Position numbers and translations under genes: made by a program. From Purshia tridentata (Eukaryota > Streptophyta > Magnoliopsida > Rosales > Rosaceae), in NCBI GenBank assembly GCA_003254885.1, contig QANT01003450.1, forward strand, positions 1 to 64,000: 64,000 bases of DNA, written 5' to 3'. Below the pieces are notes generated by a model. That model was not told the origin of the DNA. It made no database searches and worked only from the letters and a program-made list of their open reading frames with translations. Position 1 is the stretch's first letter. Each line of letters begins with the position of its first letter. Positions 11,848 through 24,958 of the stretch are shown one piece after another.

Positions 11848-12768
11848 ACTTTGACGGCTCAAGACGACCCATAAATATGAGATTTTTGATCATTCATATA
11901 TATTACTTAAACTTAATGTAATATCTTGGCCAAAAAAAAAACTTAATGAAATATATAAATATATATCAAGTTTATATAATTTAAATTCTAAAATGATTAT
12001 CTTAAAATTAATCTTGACTTGATGAACAAGTAGTTAAAAGTAATCTAACTTTTAAATTTTTTTTATAAACTACTTGAATTATACGGATACTAAAGATAAG
12101 AATGATCTAAATCCTAAAGGATTTCCTTCCCTGTTGGTTGATTCAATGCTAGATTTAGCTGATTATTTGAGTTTAATGAATTTGCTTTCTCTGGAAAGAA
12201 CAGAGAAGCCCAAAATTGAAAAGTTCGACATTTTAAATTTTTAACTGGTCTCACAAACCAAGACCAACACTTAAAATTTGCTCAAAGACCCACAAATTTG
12301 ATTTAATTAAGAACAACGTCCCTCTCTCTCTCTCTCTCAAAACTGAAACTTTCTCTCACTTGGTTTAAGGTTGAGAGCAGAAGTCGCTGTTGAGCTTTCA
12401 ACACTTGTCAGAAACACAGTGAGATGCAGCAGCGACTCTGTCGGACCCATGTTATGACAATGAAAGCGAAGCAGTGAGAAAAATCCGTATAAAACTCTTT
12501 CTTATAGAAGGAGGGGGAGAGAGAGAGAGAGAGAGGAGGAAACAAAAAACAGTAATGAGCTTTTCCATGTTTAGCTTCTAGATTCCCTTGTTGATCACTA
12601 TGGATAATAACAATATATTTTGGTTTAATAACAATAAGATGTCGTAGCTCAAACCCATAAAAAAAAAATCGAAACTTTGGTTATAAACGAAAATTAATAA
12701 GGCCCAGCTGAAGCACTGTGTATTTGTGGTTGGCTTGGTTGGTGGTTCCTTCTTGTTTATGAGCTTTC

Positions 12769-15700
12769 ATGGCGAATGGAGAAGCGCAGGGACCTTATTG
12801 TTCATGGTATGCGTGTTTTGTCCTTCATGTTCTCTCATTTGGGTATGTCTTATAACTTTGTGTTTTCTTTGTTTTCGTTTATTTTTTAAGTTATTTTTAC
12901 CATGTTAGAAAATTTTATATTGAGGGTCTGGTTCTGGGTCTTGTGGATTTTGTATGCCCGTGCGTTAGTAAAGTATTTAAAACAGTGTGGCATTTTTGTG
13001 TGTATATGAAGCAATTTTTTCTTCTGAGTATCCTTTTTCTAAGCTTTTCTATTGAGCGTGGGCTTGTGGGTATTGTGGGTTGTGTGTGTCTGAGCAATAG
13101 TGAAGATATTCATTGGTATGCGATAAGTGAACCAGTTTAGAGGATTTTAGTTTTTCAGGGTATGTGTTAATCTTCAGCTTTTTTATATGGGGTTCATTCT
13201 TCTCTTTATGAATCTCTTTTTTGAATAGTTTGGTAATGATCTAAAGCCTCCCCCTTTTTGGCCATTTTGAGAAGTTTGTAGCATCACTCAATATTAGTAA
13301 CCTTTGGCTATTTTTTTATGTTTCCTGTTCTATTACAAGTGGATAATAATATTAATTTCGAGTCTAAAAGTATGAAAATAATCTTCAATGGGGATCACTT
13401 AGCCTTTATAATCCTTCACCGGAGACAATTTGGTTTCTATCTATCCCTCCCTCTCTTCATCTGTCACACACACAGTTGCAGAGCCAGATAGTCTGATTTT
13501 CACTTCCTGCATTTTTTTTGTGATTATGAATTTTGCCAAAATTTTGATTAACTTCTTTCCAGGGGAGTTGGCAAGGATCCTAAAAACATAACAGTGAAGA
13601 TCCCTGGAAAGGATCCTGAAAACATAACAGTGAAGGTCCCGCATGAGGTTTTTCAGGTGAAACATAAAAGAAGAGGTGCTCTACTTCCTTCTGCTTCTGC
13701 CCATGGTAACTTCCTTCTCCCTACGAGTTTCTGTGCTTTCATTTTCTAATGTCATAATGTTTGGTTTCTTCTTTGTAGATTTGAGATTTTCGGACATTGA
13801 AAAGGAGAAAAAAGATGGCCAAACTCCTAGAGGAGTTATAGAAGCATGCATAACAGGCTTTGACTCTGACACTAGTTTTCCTGAAAACAGCACAACAGAA
13901 TCAGAAGCTCATGGTTCAAGCTCAAGGGCACTTTCTAACTGGCGTAATTTTTTTAAGTTATGGAGTAAAAGATCAATTAAGCGCTTAGCCTCCTTCCCTC
14001 CTCTTGGTATTCCAAAGGCAGTATTAAAAAGAAGAAGCAGGAGTGCAAGAGATAATCCAGTACTGACTAATATATACGACTTCAAATCTTCGTTGGTGAA
14101 CTTTACCTTCTCTGACCTCCAAGCCATGACCAATAATTTTAATGATGGTCTGTAACTTCCTCCAGTAATCTAGACCTACTATCTTAGTGATGCTTCTAAG
14201 GGCAACCAGAAATGTTATTTTCATTGTATTTATGACATTGTCTTTGTGGTTCCTATTTCTTGTAGAAAATACAATTGGAAAAGGTGGTTATTCCAAAGTT
14301 TACAAGGGTTGTTTGAAGAATGGGCAGCTAGTGGCGGTAAAGCGGCTCACTAAAGGAACGCCAGATGAGAAAACAGCAAGCTTTCTATCTGAACTTGGAA
14401 TTATAGCTCACGTAGATCATCCTAATACTGCTAAGTTGATTGGCTGTTGTGTTGAACGAGGAATGCACCTTGTTTTTCAATTATCTTCACTTGGGAGTTT
14501 AGGATCTCTCCTGCATGGTATGTTCATAATTTGTATATTCCTGTTCTTGATTTAAACTGCCTATTGGTTTATGGGTTTCTTAGATATTGTGCATATTCCA
14601 GGTTCAAAGGGTAATAAACTTGATTGGAGTAAAAGGTACAAAATTGCTTTGGGGTCAGCAGATGGTCTGCTGTATCTTCATGAGAGTTGTCAGAGGCGAA
14701 TCATTCATAGAGATATCAAGGCTGATAATATTCTACTTACAGAGGATTTTGTGCCTCAGGTATTTTCAAATTTCACTCCCAAGAGTGCTCAAACCTTGCA
14801 ACTTGAAGTACTACAATGTTTTATGTATTTCCCGGTTGATTTCATAGAGTTCACAAGTTTGGCTGAGAGTTGCAGCCTGATAATCTTTGTAGTACCTTGA
14901 CACATAAATCACCAACATAATCTATAGAAACTGATTTTTGTGTTAGCTTTGTCTATTCTATGCAACCTTTTTAAGCACATAGAGGCTACAGTTGTCAATT
15001 TTCAGTCAGCTTTGACCCTTACTCATAGCTATTTGGAGCAAATTTTCTTTCTGCTGTTGGGTTGTTTCTATCATCATATATAGCCAAGCATAACAAACAA
15101 TAATGGCAATATGTAACTGTGAATGACGATTGCCATTTCATACTAAGAAATTAACACTACTAATCCTATTATCCTTTCTTCTATGATCATCATTGGCTGG
15201 TCTTACATATACCGAACTCTGTCTATTTATCTTTTACTCCCCTAACAAAACCACCCCACCACCCACTGCCCCCCCTCCCCTCTTCCCCTTTTAAATTTAA
15301 ATTACTGATTGTCATAGCCAATTTTTATCCAGATATGTGATTTTGGGCTTTCAAAGTGGCTACCCAAACAATGGACTCATCACAATGTCTCTAAATTTGA
15401 GGGCACCTTCGGGTCTGTAAGTTAAAACTATTAATTTGACAGTTAAAATAATTCTTAATAATTCATTTTATTCATTATTCCCATCAATGACAGGTATTTT
15501 GCTCCTGAATATTTCATGCATGGAATAGTGGATGAAAAAACTGATGTTTATTCTTTTGGGGTCCTACTCTTGGAGCTTATAACTGGGCGTCCAGCTTTGG
15601 ATCATCTTCAGCAAAGCCTTGTAATTTGGGTAGATTTTCTTCTGCCTAATATATTGGATCATGTTGTCAATATTTGAAGCCTTAGCTGCCTGTTTATTTT

Positions 15701-16547
15701 TGTTCTCTGTTGTAGGCAAAACCATTGCTTGATAACAATGAGATCAGGGAGCTCGTTGATCCAAACATTGGTGACAACTATAACCGAGAAGAGATGGATC
15801 ACATGGTTTTGACTGCATCTTTATGCATTGAGCCGGCTCCTATTTTACGTCCTCGCATGAGTCAGGCAAGTTTAAATTTCATAAAGATGCATATCTCTCA
15901 TATATCGGCGGTTCATATCTTAATGATTCATTTAAGTTCACAATAAGTGGAAGATATGGCTGTCAACTGACTGGAGGAAAAAGAAAGAAAAGTGAAACTG
16001 TTTTCCACAAAATACTGGTCTGAATGTTAGGTATTACCTGAAACTCCACAAATTCATATGATAAATCCCTGGTCCTTTTGGTGAAATGCAAAAGATTTCA
16101 TCTTTCTAGGTAGGTAAAATGAATCAAGCAGAGCATAAAATTTTAGGGCTATAGGATATCTTTTTTCTTTTCTATCTTTTAATGTTCAAAGAGAACCCCC
16201 TTAACATCTAAAAATATCATATTCCTTTTCTGTGGTAACGTTTCATGATGATTGGCAACGAGGGAGGTCATACATAGTTTCTTGGAGTTCAGCCCCACAT
16301 TCTCATATCATACTACCCTGAAAATGCTTAAAAGAATTGCATGGCAGATTGATTGAAATTCTGTGGTTATGTGCAGGTTGTGGTACTGCTAAGAGGTGAT
16401 GAATATGTTTCACAATGTGCAAAAGAACAGAAAAAGAAGATCTTACATAGAACTTACTCGGACGAACTCTTTCATGCACAAGAATATAACTCAACAAAGT
16501 ATCTGAGGGATCTGAATCGACACAAGCAGGTTGCTTTTGGTTCTTGA
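12769..16547 (+). CDS. RBK1/RBK2-like receptor-like cytoplasmic kinase (RLCK-VI)
   Basis: The nine-exon model is 12769-12806, 13563-13705, 13779-14147, 14266-14517, 14602-14759, 15333-15412, 15494-15629, 15716-15865 and 16377-16547. The phases close and give 498 residues. There is no signal peptide or membrane helix, so the protein is cytoplasmic. The N-terminal third is basic and serine-rich with a PRG motif as in RBK1/RBK2. The kinase starts at about residue 170, with GKGGYSKV, Lys209 in [21 protein letters not shown] and a GTFGYFAPE activation-segment end. SLVIWAKPLL is typical of subfamily VI. Family members in Arabidopsis bind ROP GTPases. Intron 8 uses a GC donor (CAG|GCAAGT) because only that join restores [11 protein letters not shown]. 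Exon 2 contains an in-frame 36-bp tandem duplication. The small first coding exon is the least certain part. Confidence 0.88.
13568..13639 (+). repeat. in-frame 36-bp tandem duplication in the RLCK exon 2
   Basis: Two adjacent 36-bp units differ at a handful of bases and encode [12 protein letters not shown] followed by [12 protein letters not shown]. The reading frame is kept, so the N-terminal region simply carries a repeated 12-residue block. Confidence 0.9.
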
Positions 16548-18528
16548 AGTATATGGATAGAAAGTACTTGAACAATGTTAATTATGGTAATTGTCATAGA
16601 CTTTTCAGTTTCGGGGGTGCTTGCAAGTCCCATGGAAATCTAGTCTTTTTGCATAGTTTCCATGGTATTTGAAAGCATTCTCATCACCTGAAATTGTGTT
16701 TCTATCTATCTGTAGGCATTAAAACTCAAGAGTGAGAGAGGCAATTGCTTGTCACATGTGCTCAAAAAGTTAAAAGCAACATGATCATTGTGTTTTATCT
16801 TGGCCTCTAAATTGATCATATGCATAGCTACCATGCAAATCCATGTCAAATGCCACCAGGATGAACTTGTTCAAATTCCATTTTTCAGATGAAAGTTTTG
16901 GGTAACATTGAGATGAGTTTTGGGTACAAATTTTGGTTTTTTGGTGGGGACTGGGGAGAAAACATAGTCTATGCCCAAAATGTAACTGGGTCCCCAATAA
17001 ATGGGCCTGAAACGACATCATGAGGCCATAAGTAAATAATCAAGAAAGGTTTTCCTTTTTTTCTTCTTGAATTTAAGGGAAAAAAAAGAAAGAAAAAAAG
17101 TCAATATGTAAGTAATGATGTGCAAGATTTGTTTGTGGACATGGCTTGTTTATGCTGTTAAGTGATGCCAGCAAATAATAATACCACCGTTGTCCCTTAA
17201 AAAAAAAAAAAAAAACAGAAACAAACGTGTTGTGGTTCCGCATCTAGTTTAAGATATTCTCATCCCTTGTCGTAAAGTAACCAAAGTTCTCATATTTTGC
17301 AATTTATTTATTCCTTACGTTACGCTTAGTGTATGTATCATTAGGTTAGGCCTCCTCGGAAGTTCCCATTAATGTTGTTTGACTCCCATTAATGTTGGTA
17401 CTAACACCCCAATTTGCCATTAATGCTTGAAATAAGTTAGAAAATGACTACTTTAACCCCATCTTTTGCAACAATCTCACCTTTTAGGAGTCAATCAATT
17501 TCATACTCACTTTTAAGCAGAGTAAACAGGCCAATTATATAACAGTTATGAGTACCAATCAATTTTATGCCATGGACAATGCCATCTAGAGATCCTCTTT
17601 CATACTCCATTCTAATCAAGTTTTTATTGACCATAGACACCTTCATAATATCATCCATCCTTCAATTAAAAACAAATCAAAAATATCATCCATCCTCCTT
17701 ATATTGGTTACATTTTTCATAATAGTTATTTTTTTTTTCTCTTAATCACCGATCAATCTCATGTCTCATTGTCAATCAAATATAAAAAACCACTTTTACC
17801 ATCTATTATCATTTTCACCCCCCAAAAAAGAAAATCACAATCCTAATGAATAAGATCAAGGCTTGCTTCATCAATTATATATCCCTACTTTATCAAAACA
17901 GAACCTATAAAAGGAAGGAAAATATGCAAGCAAAAACAAATAATATCAACTAATAAAATGAATTTGTCATATTAAGAGAATGAAATATGAGAGATCATTT
18001 TGAAATCGTTTCATTAAATCTTTGGATGATATTTTACATATTTAATTTCATACTAAATGGTGAAAGTAAGCAGAATTAATAATTAACTTTTGAATTAAAC
18101 ATATAATAATTATCATTTATTTGGTTTAGTGATTATCACTAAACATTAATTATGAGGACACAATAGTAATTGGCCAGCATTTCGATTTTCAAAGAATTAC
18201 AGAGGGGCGTCAGCGAGATTATCCAAAAGCGAGCTGGACACTTCCGGCATTTCCGAAAATTAGCTTACAGTGCAATTAACACCAAGCACACACAGAGAGA
18301 CCGAGACAGAGCAAAAAAAAAAAAAAACTAAAAACTAAAAATTAAAAACTAAAAAGCCAAACAAACAGAAAGAGAAAGACACAAGGAACCCACAACTCCA
18401 TTACAAACCGAAACGAACCGTCTCCGTTTAAGCCTTTGAAGGTCAAAACTCAACCACCACCACCACCACCAAAACGACACCGTTCCTTTCCACCACCACC
18501 TCCTTCTCTTCACCGAACTCTCTCTCTT
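16548..18528. other. intergenic, promoter side of the ATG18h-like gene
   Basis: AT-rich DNA with poly-A/T runs (for example near 17200 and 18310) and simple TAAAAACTAAAAATT-type repeats near 18325-18355. No gene is supported. The last 200 bp are richer in CCA and CT runs and are probably 5' UTR. Confidence 0.5.
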
Positions 18529-18645
18529 ATGCCATTTCTGATCGCCTTAAGTCGGCGACTATCGTCGGCGGTGGGGTCCACTCTTCCAACTTCCGGTAAC
18601 TCCCCTCCGGTGGTCGGTTACATTTTTCAAGCCCTTATTGCCTGA
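18529..18645 (+). promoter_or_regulatory. upstream ORF (38 codons) of the ATG18h-like gene
   Basis: An ATG at 18529 opens a 38-residue frame (MPFLIALSRRLSSAVG... ending FQALIA) whose TGA stops at 18645, two bases before the main ATG at 18648. It is assumed to lie in the 5' UTR because no splice acceptor is needed between it and the main start. A translated upstream ORF ending this close would force initiation at the main ATG to depend on reinitiation or leaky scanning. Transcript start data are not available. Confidence 0.55.
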
Positions 18646-18647
18646 CT

Positions 18648-21600
18648 ATGAAGAAGAACCACAACAGCAATAATAAGGTTCAGACTAATCATCATCACAC
18701 CAATAATGGCTTCCTTCCTAATTCTTTGAAATTCATTTCGTCTTGCATTAAAACCGCCTCTTCCGGTGTCCGGTCAGCCAGCGCCTCCGTCGCTGCCTCT
18801 ATCTCCGCTGACCATCACGATCACAGAGACCAGGTTTAATTTCATCTTTGAATTACTGAATTTAGAAATTGTTTTTACTTATTTATTTTTCTTATATGTT
18901 CCTTGATTATGAAGTTTTGGAATTGAAATTTAGGTTTTTCAATTGAGTGTTTGTTTTAGTTTGGTTACACAGAAAATCAAGAGAAAAAGGAATGACAATG
19001 AAAAATTTTACTGAGTTATTTGAATTAAAAAGTTACGGAGTCCTGAATTTCCGTTTTGTCTTACTTGTCGTTAATGTGATTAAATTTTCTTGAGTTTAGT
19101 TCGTGTTGGTTGCGGGGAAGTGAGGAACTGATAATGAAATGAAGAGTTCGAGCTTTGTGTTTGATTGTTAAGAAAATTGAAGAAGAAATGAAATGTGAGG
19201 GAAGTTTTTTTTTTGCTTGAATTGTTGGCTCTTGATATTGAGTTTTCATCAGTTTGAATATGTTTGGTTGGTGGGATAATGAGGCCGGGAATGAAGGTGT
19301 TGTTATTAAAATTGTGTGTGTTTTAAAGTGGAAATTTCCACTTAACTACGCACCATAGTTGATAAAATGGATTTCTTATTTTTATCTTTAATTTTTTTCC
19401 CTTGGAAAATAAATGTTGTGTCGGGTCGAATTTGTCGAAAGTGGTGTTAATTGCACTGTAAGCTAAACTTTATCTTTTAACATTTGCTGCAGCCAAATGC
19501 TTTACTTGCCTTCTGATCCATCTAGAACTGACCAGAACCTTTATAAAATGCAATTTGATTTGATGGATTCCATTATTACTTGTTTATGTATACTTTATCT
19601 ATTATTACATTTGACGTATCAGTGTGGTTTAATTTTCTGTGGCAAACAGGTGTTGTGGGCTTGCTTTGATAGAGTAGAGCTTGGTCCGTCTTCCTTCAAA
19701 AATGTCCTGCTACTTGGTTATTCCAATGGCTTTCAAGTCCTTGATGTTGAAGATGCCTCTAATGTCAGTGAGATGGTATCGAGGCGTGATGATCCAGTTA
19801 CATTTCTACAGATGCAACCCCTGCCTGCAAAGTCTGAGGGTCGTGAAGGATTCAGATCTTCACATCCTTTACTCATGGTTGTTGCTTGTGAAGAATCAAA
19901 GACCTCAGGTATGATGCAAACTGGGAGAGATGGCTTGGTCAATGGTCATACGGAGCCTCAAACAGGAAGCTCTGCTTTGTCTCCTACAGCTGTTCGGTTT
20001 TATTCGCTAAGGTCTTACAACTATGTTCATGTTCTGAGATTTCGCTCAACTGTGTATATGGTCAGATGCAGTCCTCAAATAGTGGCTGTTGGTCTTGCAT
20101 CACAAGTAAGCATTGGCTTATATCAAGTATTTATTATTATTTTATGCAATTAGGAATGTGTTAGTTTTTTTTTTGGGGGGCGGGGGGGGAAGATGGGGTG
20201 TATGCGTGGAATGTTTACCATCTTTCTTTAACAAACCAGAAGATTGGATTGGATGGTTGTTGGTTACTTGTTTCAGACATTCACTGGGGAAGAGGCATCA
20301 TTAAAATATGAATAATTGTGTAAACGATTAAATCAGTAACAAAGCATTCAAACCTGTCTTAAGTCTTTTGGTTTTTTGATTATTTTGCTGGCAGATATAC
20401 TGCTTTGATGCTGTCACTCTTGAGAACAAATTCAGTGTCCTTACTTATCCTGTCCCCCAGTTGGGAGTCCAAGGACTGGTTGGGGTTAATATTGGATATG
20501 GTCCCATGGCTGTTGGTCCCAGGTGGTTGGCTTATGCTTCCAACAATCCTTTGCTGTCAAACACAGGCCGCTTAAGTCCGCAAAGTCTTACTCCTCCAGG
20601 TGTCAGTCCATCAACTTCGCCAAGCAGTGGAAGTCTGGTGGCTCGATATGCCATGGAATCTAGTAAGCAGTTAGCTGCTGGGTTACTAAATCTGGGAGAC
20701 ATGGGTTACAAAACTTTGTCCAAGTACTATCAAGATCTTATACCTGATGGTTCTAGCTCTCCTGTGTCATCAAATTCTAGCTTGAAAGTAGGGAGGGTTG
20801 CCTCACATTCAGCAGAAACAGATATTGCTGGAATGGTCAGTTTTTTTTCTAGCTGATAATTTTGATCTTACACTGGAATCATCACTGTTTCATACATCAC
20901 GCTCACAAGAAAATAAAAGATCTCTTATTTATATTTTGAGACATATATTTCATTTTTTGTGCTAATTTGTTTTAGTTGAGAATAAGGATCTCCTGACATA
21001 CTTACTATTGCTCAATAGTTTAGGAAAGCCTGATATTAAATAGCAGAGGGATGTGGTTGATTTTGTAGTGTCGCTCTACACTTATGTTATTACTTTAAAG
21101 TAATTCTGATTGAAGCATATTTACTTACTGAAATGGTATTTGCAGGTTGTAATAAAGGACCTTGTTTCCAGAGCTGTTGTATCCCAATTTAGGGCACATA
21201 CTAGTCCCATTTCTGCTCTACGTTTTGACCCAAGTGGGACTCTTCTTGTTACTGCCTCAATACATGGAAACAATATCAACATTTTTCGAATAATGCCATC
21301 CTGCTCACATAATGGATCAGGAACTCAAAGCTATGACTGGACTTCTTCTCATGTCCACCTTTACAAGCTCCATCGTGGCATGACATCAGCTGTATGTTCT
21401 GGTTTTTTAATGTTTTCTCTCGCTATTAGGTTCTTGTTTTGATGTGAGCTTTCTTTTCCTTGTGCTAATTGTACAGGTGATCCAAGACATTTGTTTTAGT
21501 CAATACAGTCAATGGATTTCAATTGTTTCATCCAGGGGAACTTGCCATATTTTTGCTCTTTCCCCTTTTGGTGGTGATACTGTTCTTCAAATACAGAATT

Positions 21601-23618
21601 CTCACACTGATGGGCCTGCTCTTTTGCCAGTTCGATCTGTACCATGGTGGTCCACTCCATATTTCATGACAAACCAGCATCCTTTTTCTCCACCACCACC
21701 AGTTACCCTTTCTGTGGTTAGCAGAATAAAAAATAATAACTCTGGGTGGCTCAATACAGTTAGTAATGCTGCATCTTCTGCAGCAGGAAAAGCTTCCATT
21801 CCATCTGGGGCTGTTGCCTCTGTATTCCATAGTTCTGTACATCATGATTTGCAATCTTCTCACTTGAAGGTCACTGCTTTGGAGTACCTATTGGTTTACA
21901 CTCCTTCTGGTTATGTAGTTCAATATAAACTACTGCCTACAGTGGGGGGAGAGGCAGGTGAAGCAGCTTCAAGGACAGGGCCAGGTTCTTCAGTGCAGTT
22001 ACAGGATGAGGAGTTGCGAGTGAAAGTTGAACCTCTTCAGTGGTGGGATGTTTGCCGAAGAACTGATTGGCCTGAAAGAGAGGAATGCATATCTGGGATT
22101 ACACTTAGGAGACAAGAAGATATGGAGACAGTCATGGATAGTTTTGATTGTGATGATAACGATACTAGCGATAAGGAGTTGGTCAAACCCCTTGAACGAT
22201 CTCACTTATATATCTCCAACGCTGAGGTTCAGATCAACTCCGGAAGGATTCCAATTTGGCAAAAGTCTAAGGTACCTTTTATGTTTTGACAGTGGGTTCC
22301 ATTTGCTTCATAATTTCCAATTGTGTTTGTGATCGTTTAATTTATCTCTTAGATATATTTCTACACTATGAGTTCGCTGGGGGGTGTAGAGCAGAAGTTC
22401 ACTAAAGACCTTACTAGAGGAGAGATTGAAATAGAGAAGGTTCCTGTTCAAGAGGTTGAAATTAGGCGGAAGGATTTGCTACCTGTTTGTCATCATTTTC
22501 ATAGGTTTCAGTCTGATTGGAGTGACAGGTAATTTTCTACATTATTCATCTACTTCAATGTGGTGGGAGCATGATGTTGCCAAAATAACTACTAATTCGT
22601 ATCACCAAAATAATCTATAAATATGTTAACCACTAACTAATTTTGTTGGCGGCTTTTTTCAGGGGTCTTGTTGGCAGAGGATGCTCAAGTGCATCTTCTG
22701 ATTCTCGTGAAGCTAAAGAATTTTTTTTGGAAAATACTGGTATATCTGGTGACAAGTTGGCATCAACCGGCTCAGCTGAAAACCCAGATGCTGGTAAGTT
22801 AAGTGTATAAAATGTGAAATCATTGTTTGATTGGTTGAGGTGGACTTTCCTGTGCAACTTTTTTTTAATTTTTTTATGGATTTTTAGGTGACTATTATCC
22901 GTCCATTCTTCAACCTGCGAATGGAAATAATGGGGAAAAAATAGGGAGATCTTTTTCGTTGTCACCTCCCCTGAACCAAAGCTCCGCAAACAAAAATAAT
23001 CTTTCAGTATCTTCAAAACAACCTACCTTAGGTGTTTCTCTTGGTGAGGATAGCAATTATTCAACAAGTCTATCCACTTTAACGAGTGGCTCCCTTGCTG
23101 CTGATAGAACTATTGAAAAAGCGGTTCAGTCAGTAAATAGTGGTGGGGCCAGTGAAGGTTCAAATGTAAGTTCTAACCGTTCTGATCTGAGTATGAACAT
23201 GCTTGATGAGGGACCAGTGCATGACTCACTGGATTTTGAGCAGTTTTTCCAAGAGGAGTACTGTAACGCATCACCTCTGAGCAACTATCGTGAATCAACT
23301 GAAGTTGTAACTGACATGGACAGCAGCAGCCCCTGTGAGAGGGAGAAATGTGAGGAAGATGGTGACAATGATGAAATGCTTGGCAGTGTATTTGCCTTCT
23401 CTGAGGAAGGTGGGATATGGAACAATATGTATTACTTGATCACTTTTATATAAATTTCCCTATTTCTGGCATTTTTGGCATATATATAGTGAAGATAGAT
23501 GCTGCTGAGTGGTGATCCTTGCTATTAGTGAACATGCATGATATTCTGTGGTGATTTTGCTTATTGATACTTCTACTGTAACCTGATTGACGTTTTCATG
23601 TTTTCTGTCGCAGGATGA
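18648..23618 (+). CDS. ATG18H: autophagy-related protein 18h-like (WD40/BCAS3)
   Basis: Nine coding exons are modelled: 18648-18833, 19650-20105, 20395-20835, 21146-21391, 21477-22271, 22353-22528, 22663-22793, 22888-23409 and 23614-23618. They total 985 residues, against roughly 930 in Arabidopsis ATG18h. The N-terminal FISSCIKTASSGVRSASASV block, WD40 strands (LLGYSNGFQVLDVEDASN, FDPSGTLLVTASIHGNNINIF), the BCAS3-type middle part and the terminal VFAFSEEG all match ATG18h as remembered. These proteins act with PI3P-rich membranes in autophagosome formation. Where small PROPPINs have L/FRRG, this protein has LHRG, as in the large plant ATG18f-h types, so PI3P binding should not be assumed. 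The last coding exon contributes only five bases (the end of Gly plus TGA). Confidence 0.92.
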
Positions 23619-24958
23619 TGTACCTTCCAGTGTTTGAATTGCACTGAAGTACTCGCAGATTTCCTTTTTTTCCAGAATGCTGTGAACAGATTGGTCAAAG
23701 CTCAGCCAAATGTCGGTGTGAAATTTAATTGATGAAGTTTCAGGTTTTTTTGTTTCAACAATGGAAATGCAACTGACTGATTGATACAAGTGATAGAATC
23801 TTGGCTCGTCATAGTGCCTCTGGGGCAAATCCCTGGTACCCCTCCCTTTCTAATTCTCATGTAAATGTTGTAAATTGAAATTCATAATAGAAATGATTTG
23901 CGTGGACAGGTTCTTTCTGTGCTATGTAAAAATATTGAATATTCATTCTTCAAAGAAAAGGGAAAAAAAAAGGAATAAAGTGAAAATTCAAAGAGAGTTT
24001 ATAATCGAACAAATTGCATTTCTTCTGCGATTTTTAATTCAGTCTCTGTATTTAGATGTTCATTCATTTTCGTTTGGTGCAGGAGCTTTAGAAAGTTTTT
24101 CATTAAGCCCCTCTAGTTTATTCAGTTTATTACTATGTAAAGTTCAAATGTGAATAGATTAGGCTGTTAATGGCAGGGTTTTGGGTTTATAGGTTCCACA
24201 GTATTTGAGAGGCCAAATATAAGAACATTATTGACTGTGTAGCTTTTTATGAAGTAAACATTAAAAAACACAGAAAAAGCGTGTTCTATCTGTAAATAGA
24301 TAAGGATGAAGATATACACGCTTGCACGGTGCAGGTGGTATGGATATGTGTGTTTATGGCGTGCATAATAAGCATGTGTTTTCAAAGACCGACAGAGGGA
24401 GTTGAAAGCCAGAATAATGCATCATCAAAATATTAAACGAAAAAACATTCATGCAAAGTTGCTTTGATTCATAGCTTTGGATACCCCCAAATATCCAAGA
24501 GTCTTGTATTGTTGTGATTAATGGCAGTAGATCCTAGTAAATGTTGGGCCCCACTATAAGATGCTCTTCATACCAAGAGGAAGAAAATGGAATTGGAATT
24601 GGAGTGGTCCCGACTCCCTTGTATCTGCTACAGAAAATGTGAACCCAATTTGATTGAATTGAATGCATAATTGTAGAGGCAACATCTCATGCAAGGGGGA
24701 TTGTTTTTGGGCCCTATGACTATTGAAGCATGGCATGCTCGGTCGGTACCAAAACGGTCTGCTTTTGTCGTTTCAGGTCTTGGATTTGTCTTCTTCATTG
24801 TAGATGGATATGTGTCATTTCCATCTGCCCTCTTTGCCTTTCAACTTTGAATGGTAATGCATGCACTAATGTACAATTTCAAATCCCAACCTATAATTCT
24901 CACAAGTAATAATAATATTCGATAATTTAATTTATGGGTTTTCACTTTTAGCCTTTTA

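Larger units (their letters stand above)
10010..12768. other. AT-rich intergenic region with small duplications
   Basis: No gene is supported. It holds a diverged duplicated block (about 11215-11400 and 11585-11760) and a 24-bp tandem repeat (11800-11847). A CT-rich run near 12320-12340 and a GA run near 12510-12535 probably lie in the promoter or 5' UTR of the kinase gene that follows. Confidence 0.5.

Noticed and set aside
12726-12908. frame MVGLVGGSFLF... as an RLCK N-terminus
   Set aside because: It does not join in phase to exon 2. The ATG at 12769 with donor at 12807 does.
14571-14900. plus-strand frame starting [11 protein letters not shown] in the RLCK gene
   Set aside because: Its first part is intron. 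The real exon starts at 14602 after an acceptor and ends at 14759.
18436-18645. longer 69-codon version of the ATG18h upstream frame
   Set aside because: It opens at TTG, not ATG. Only the 38-codon frame from 18529 has a standard start.
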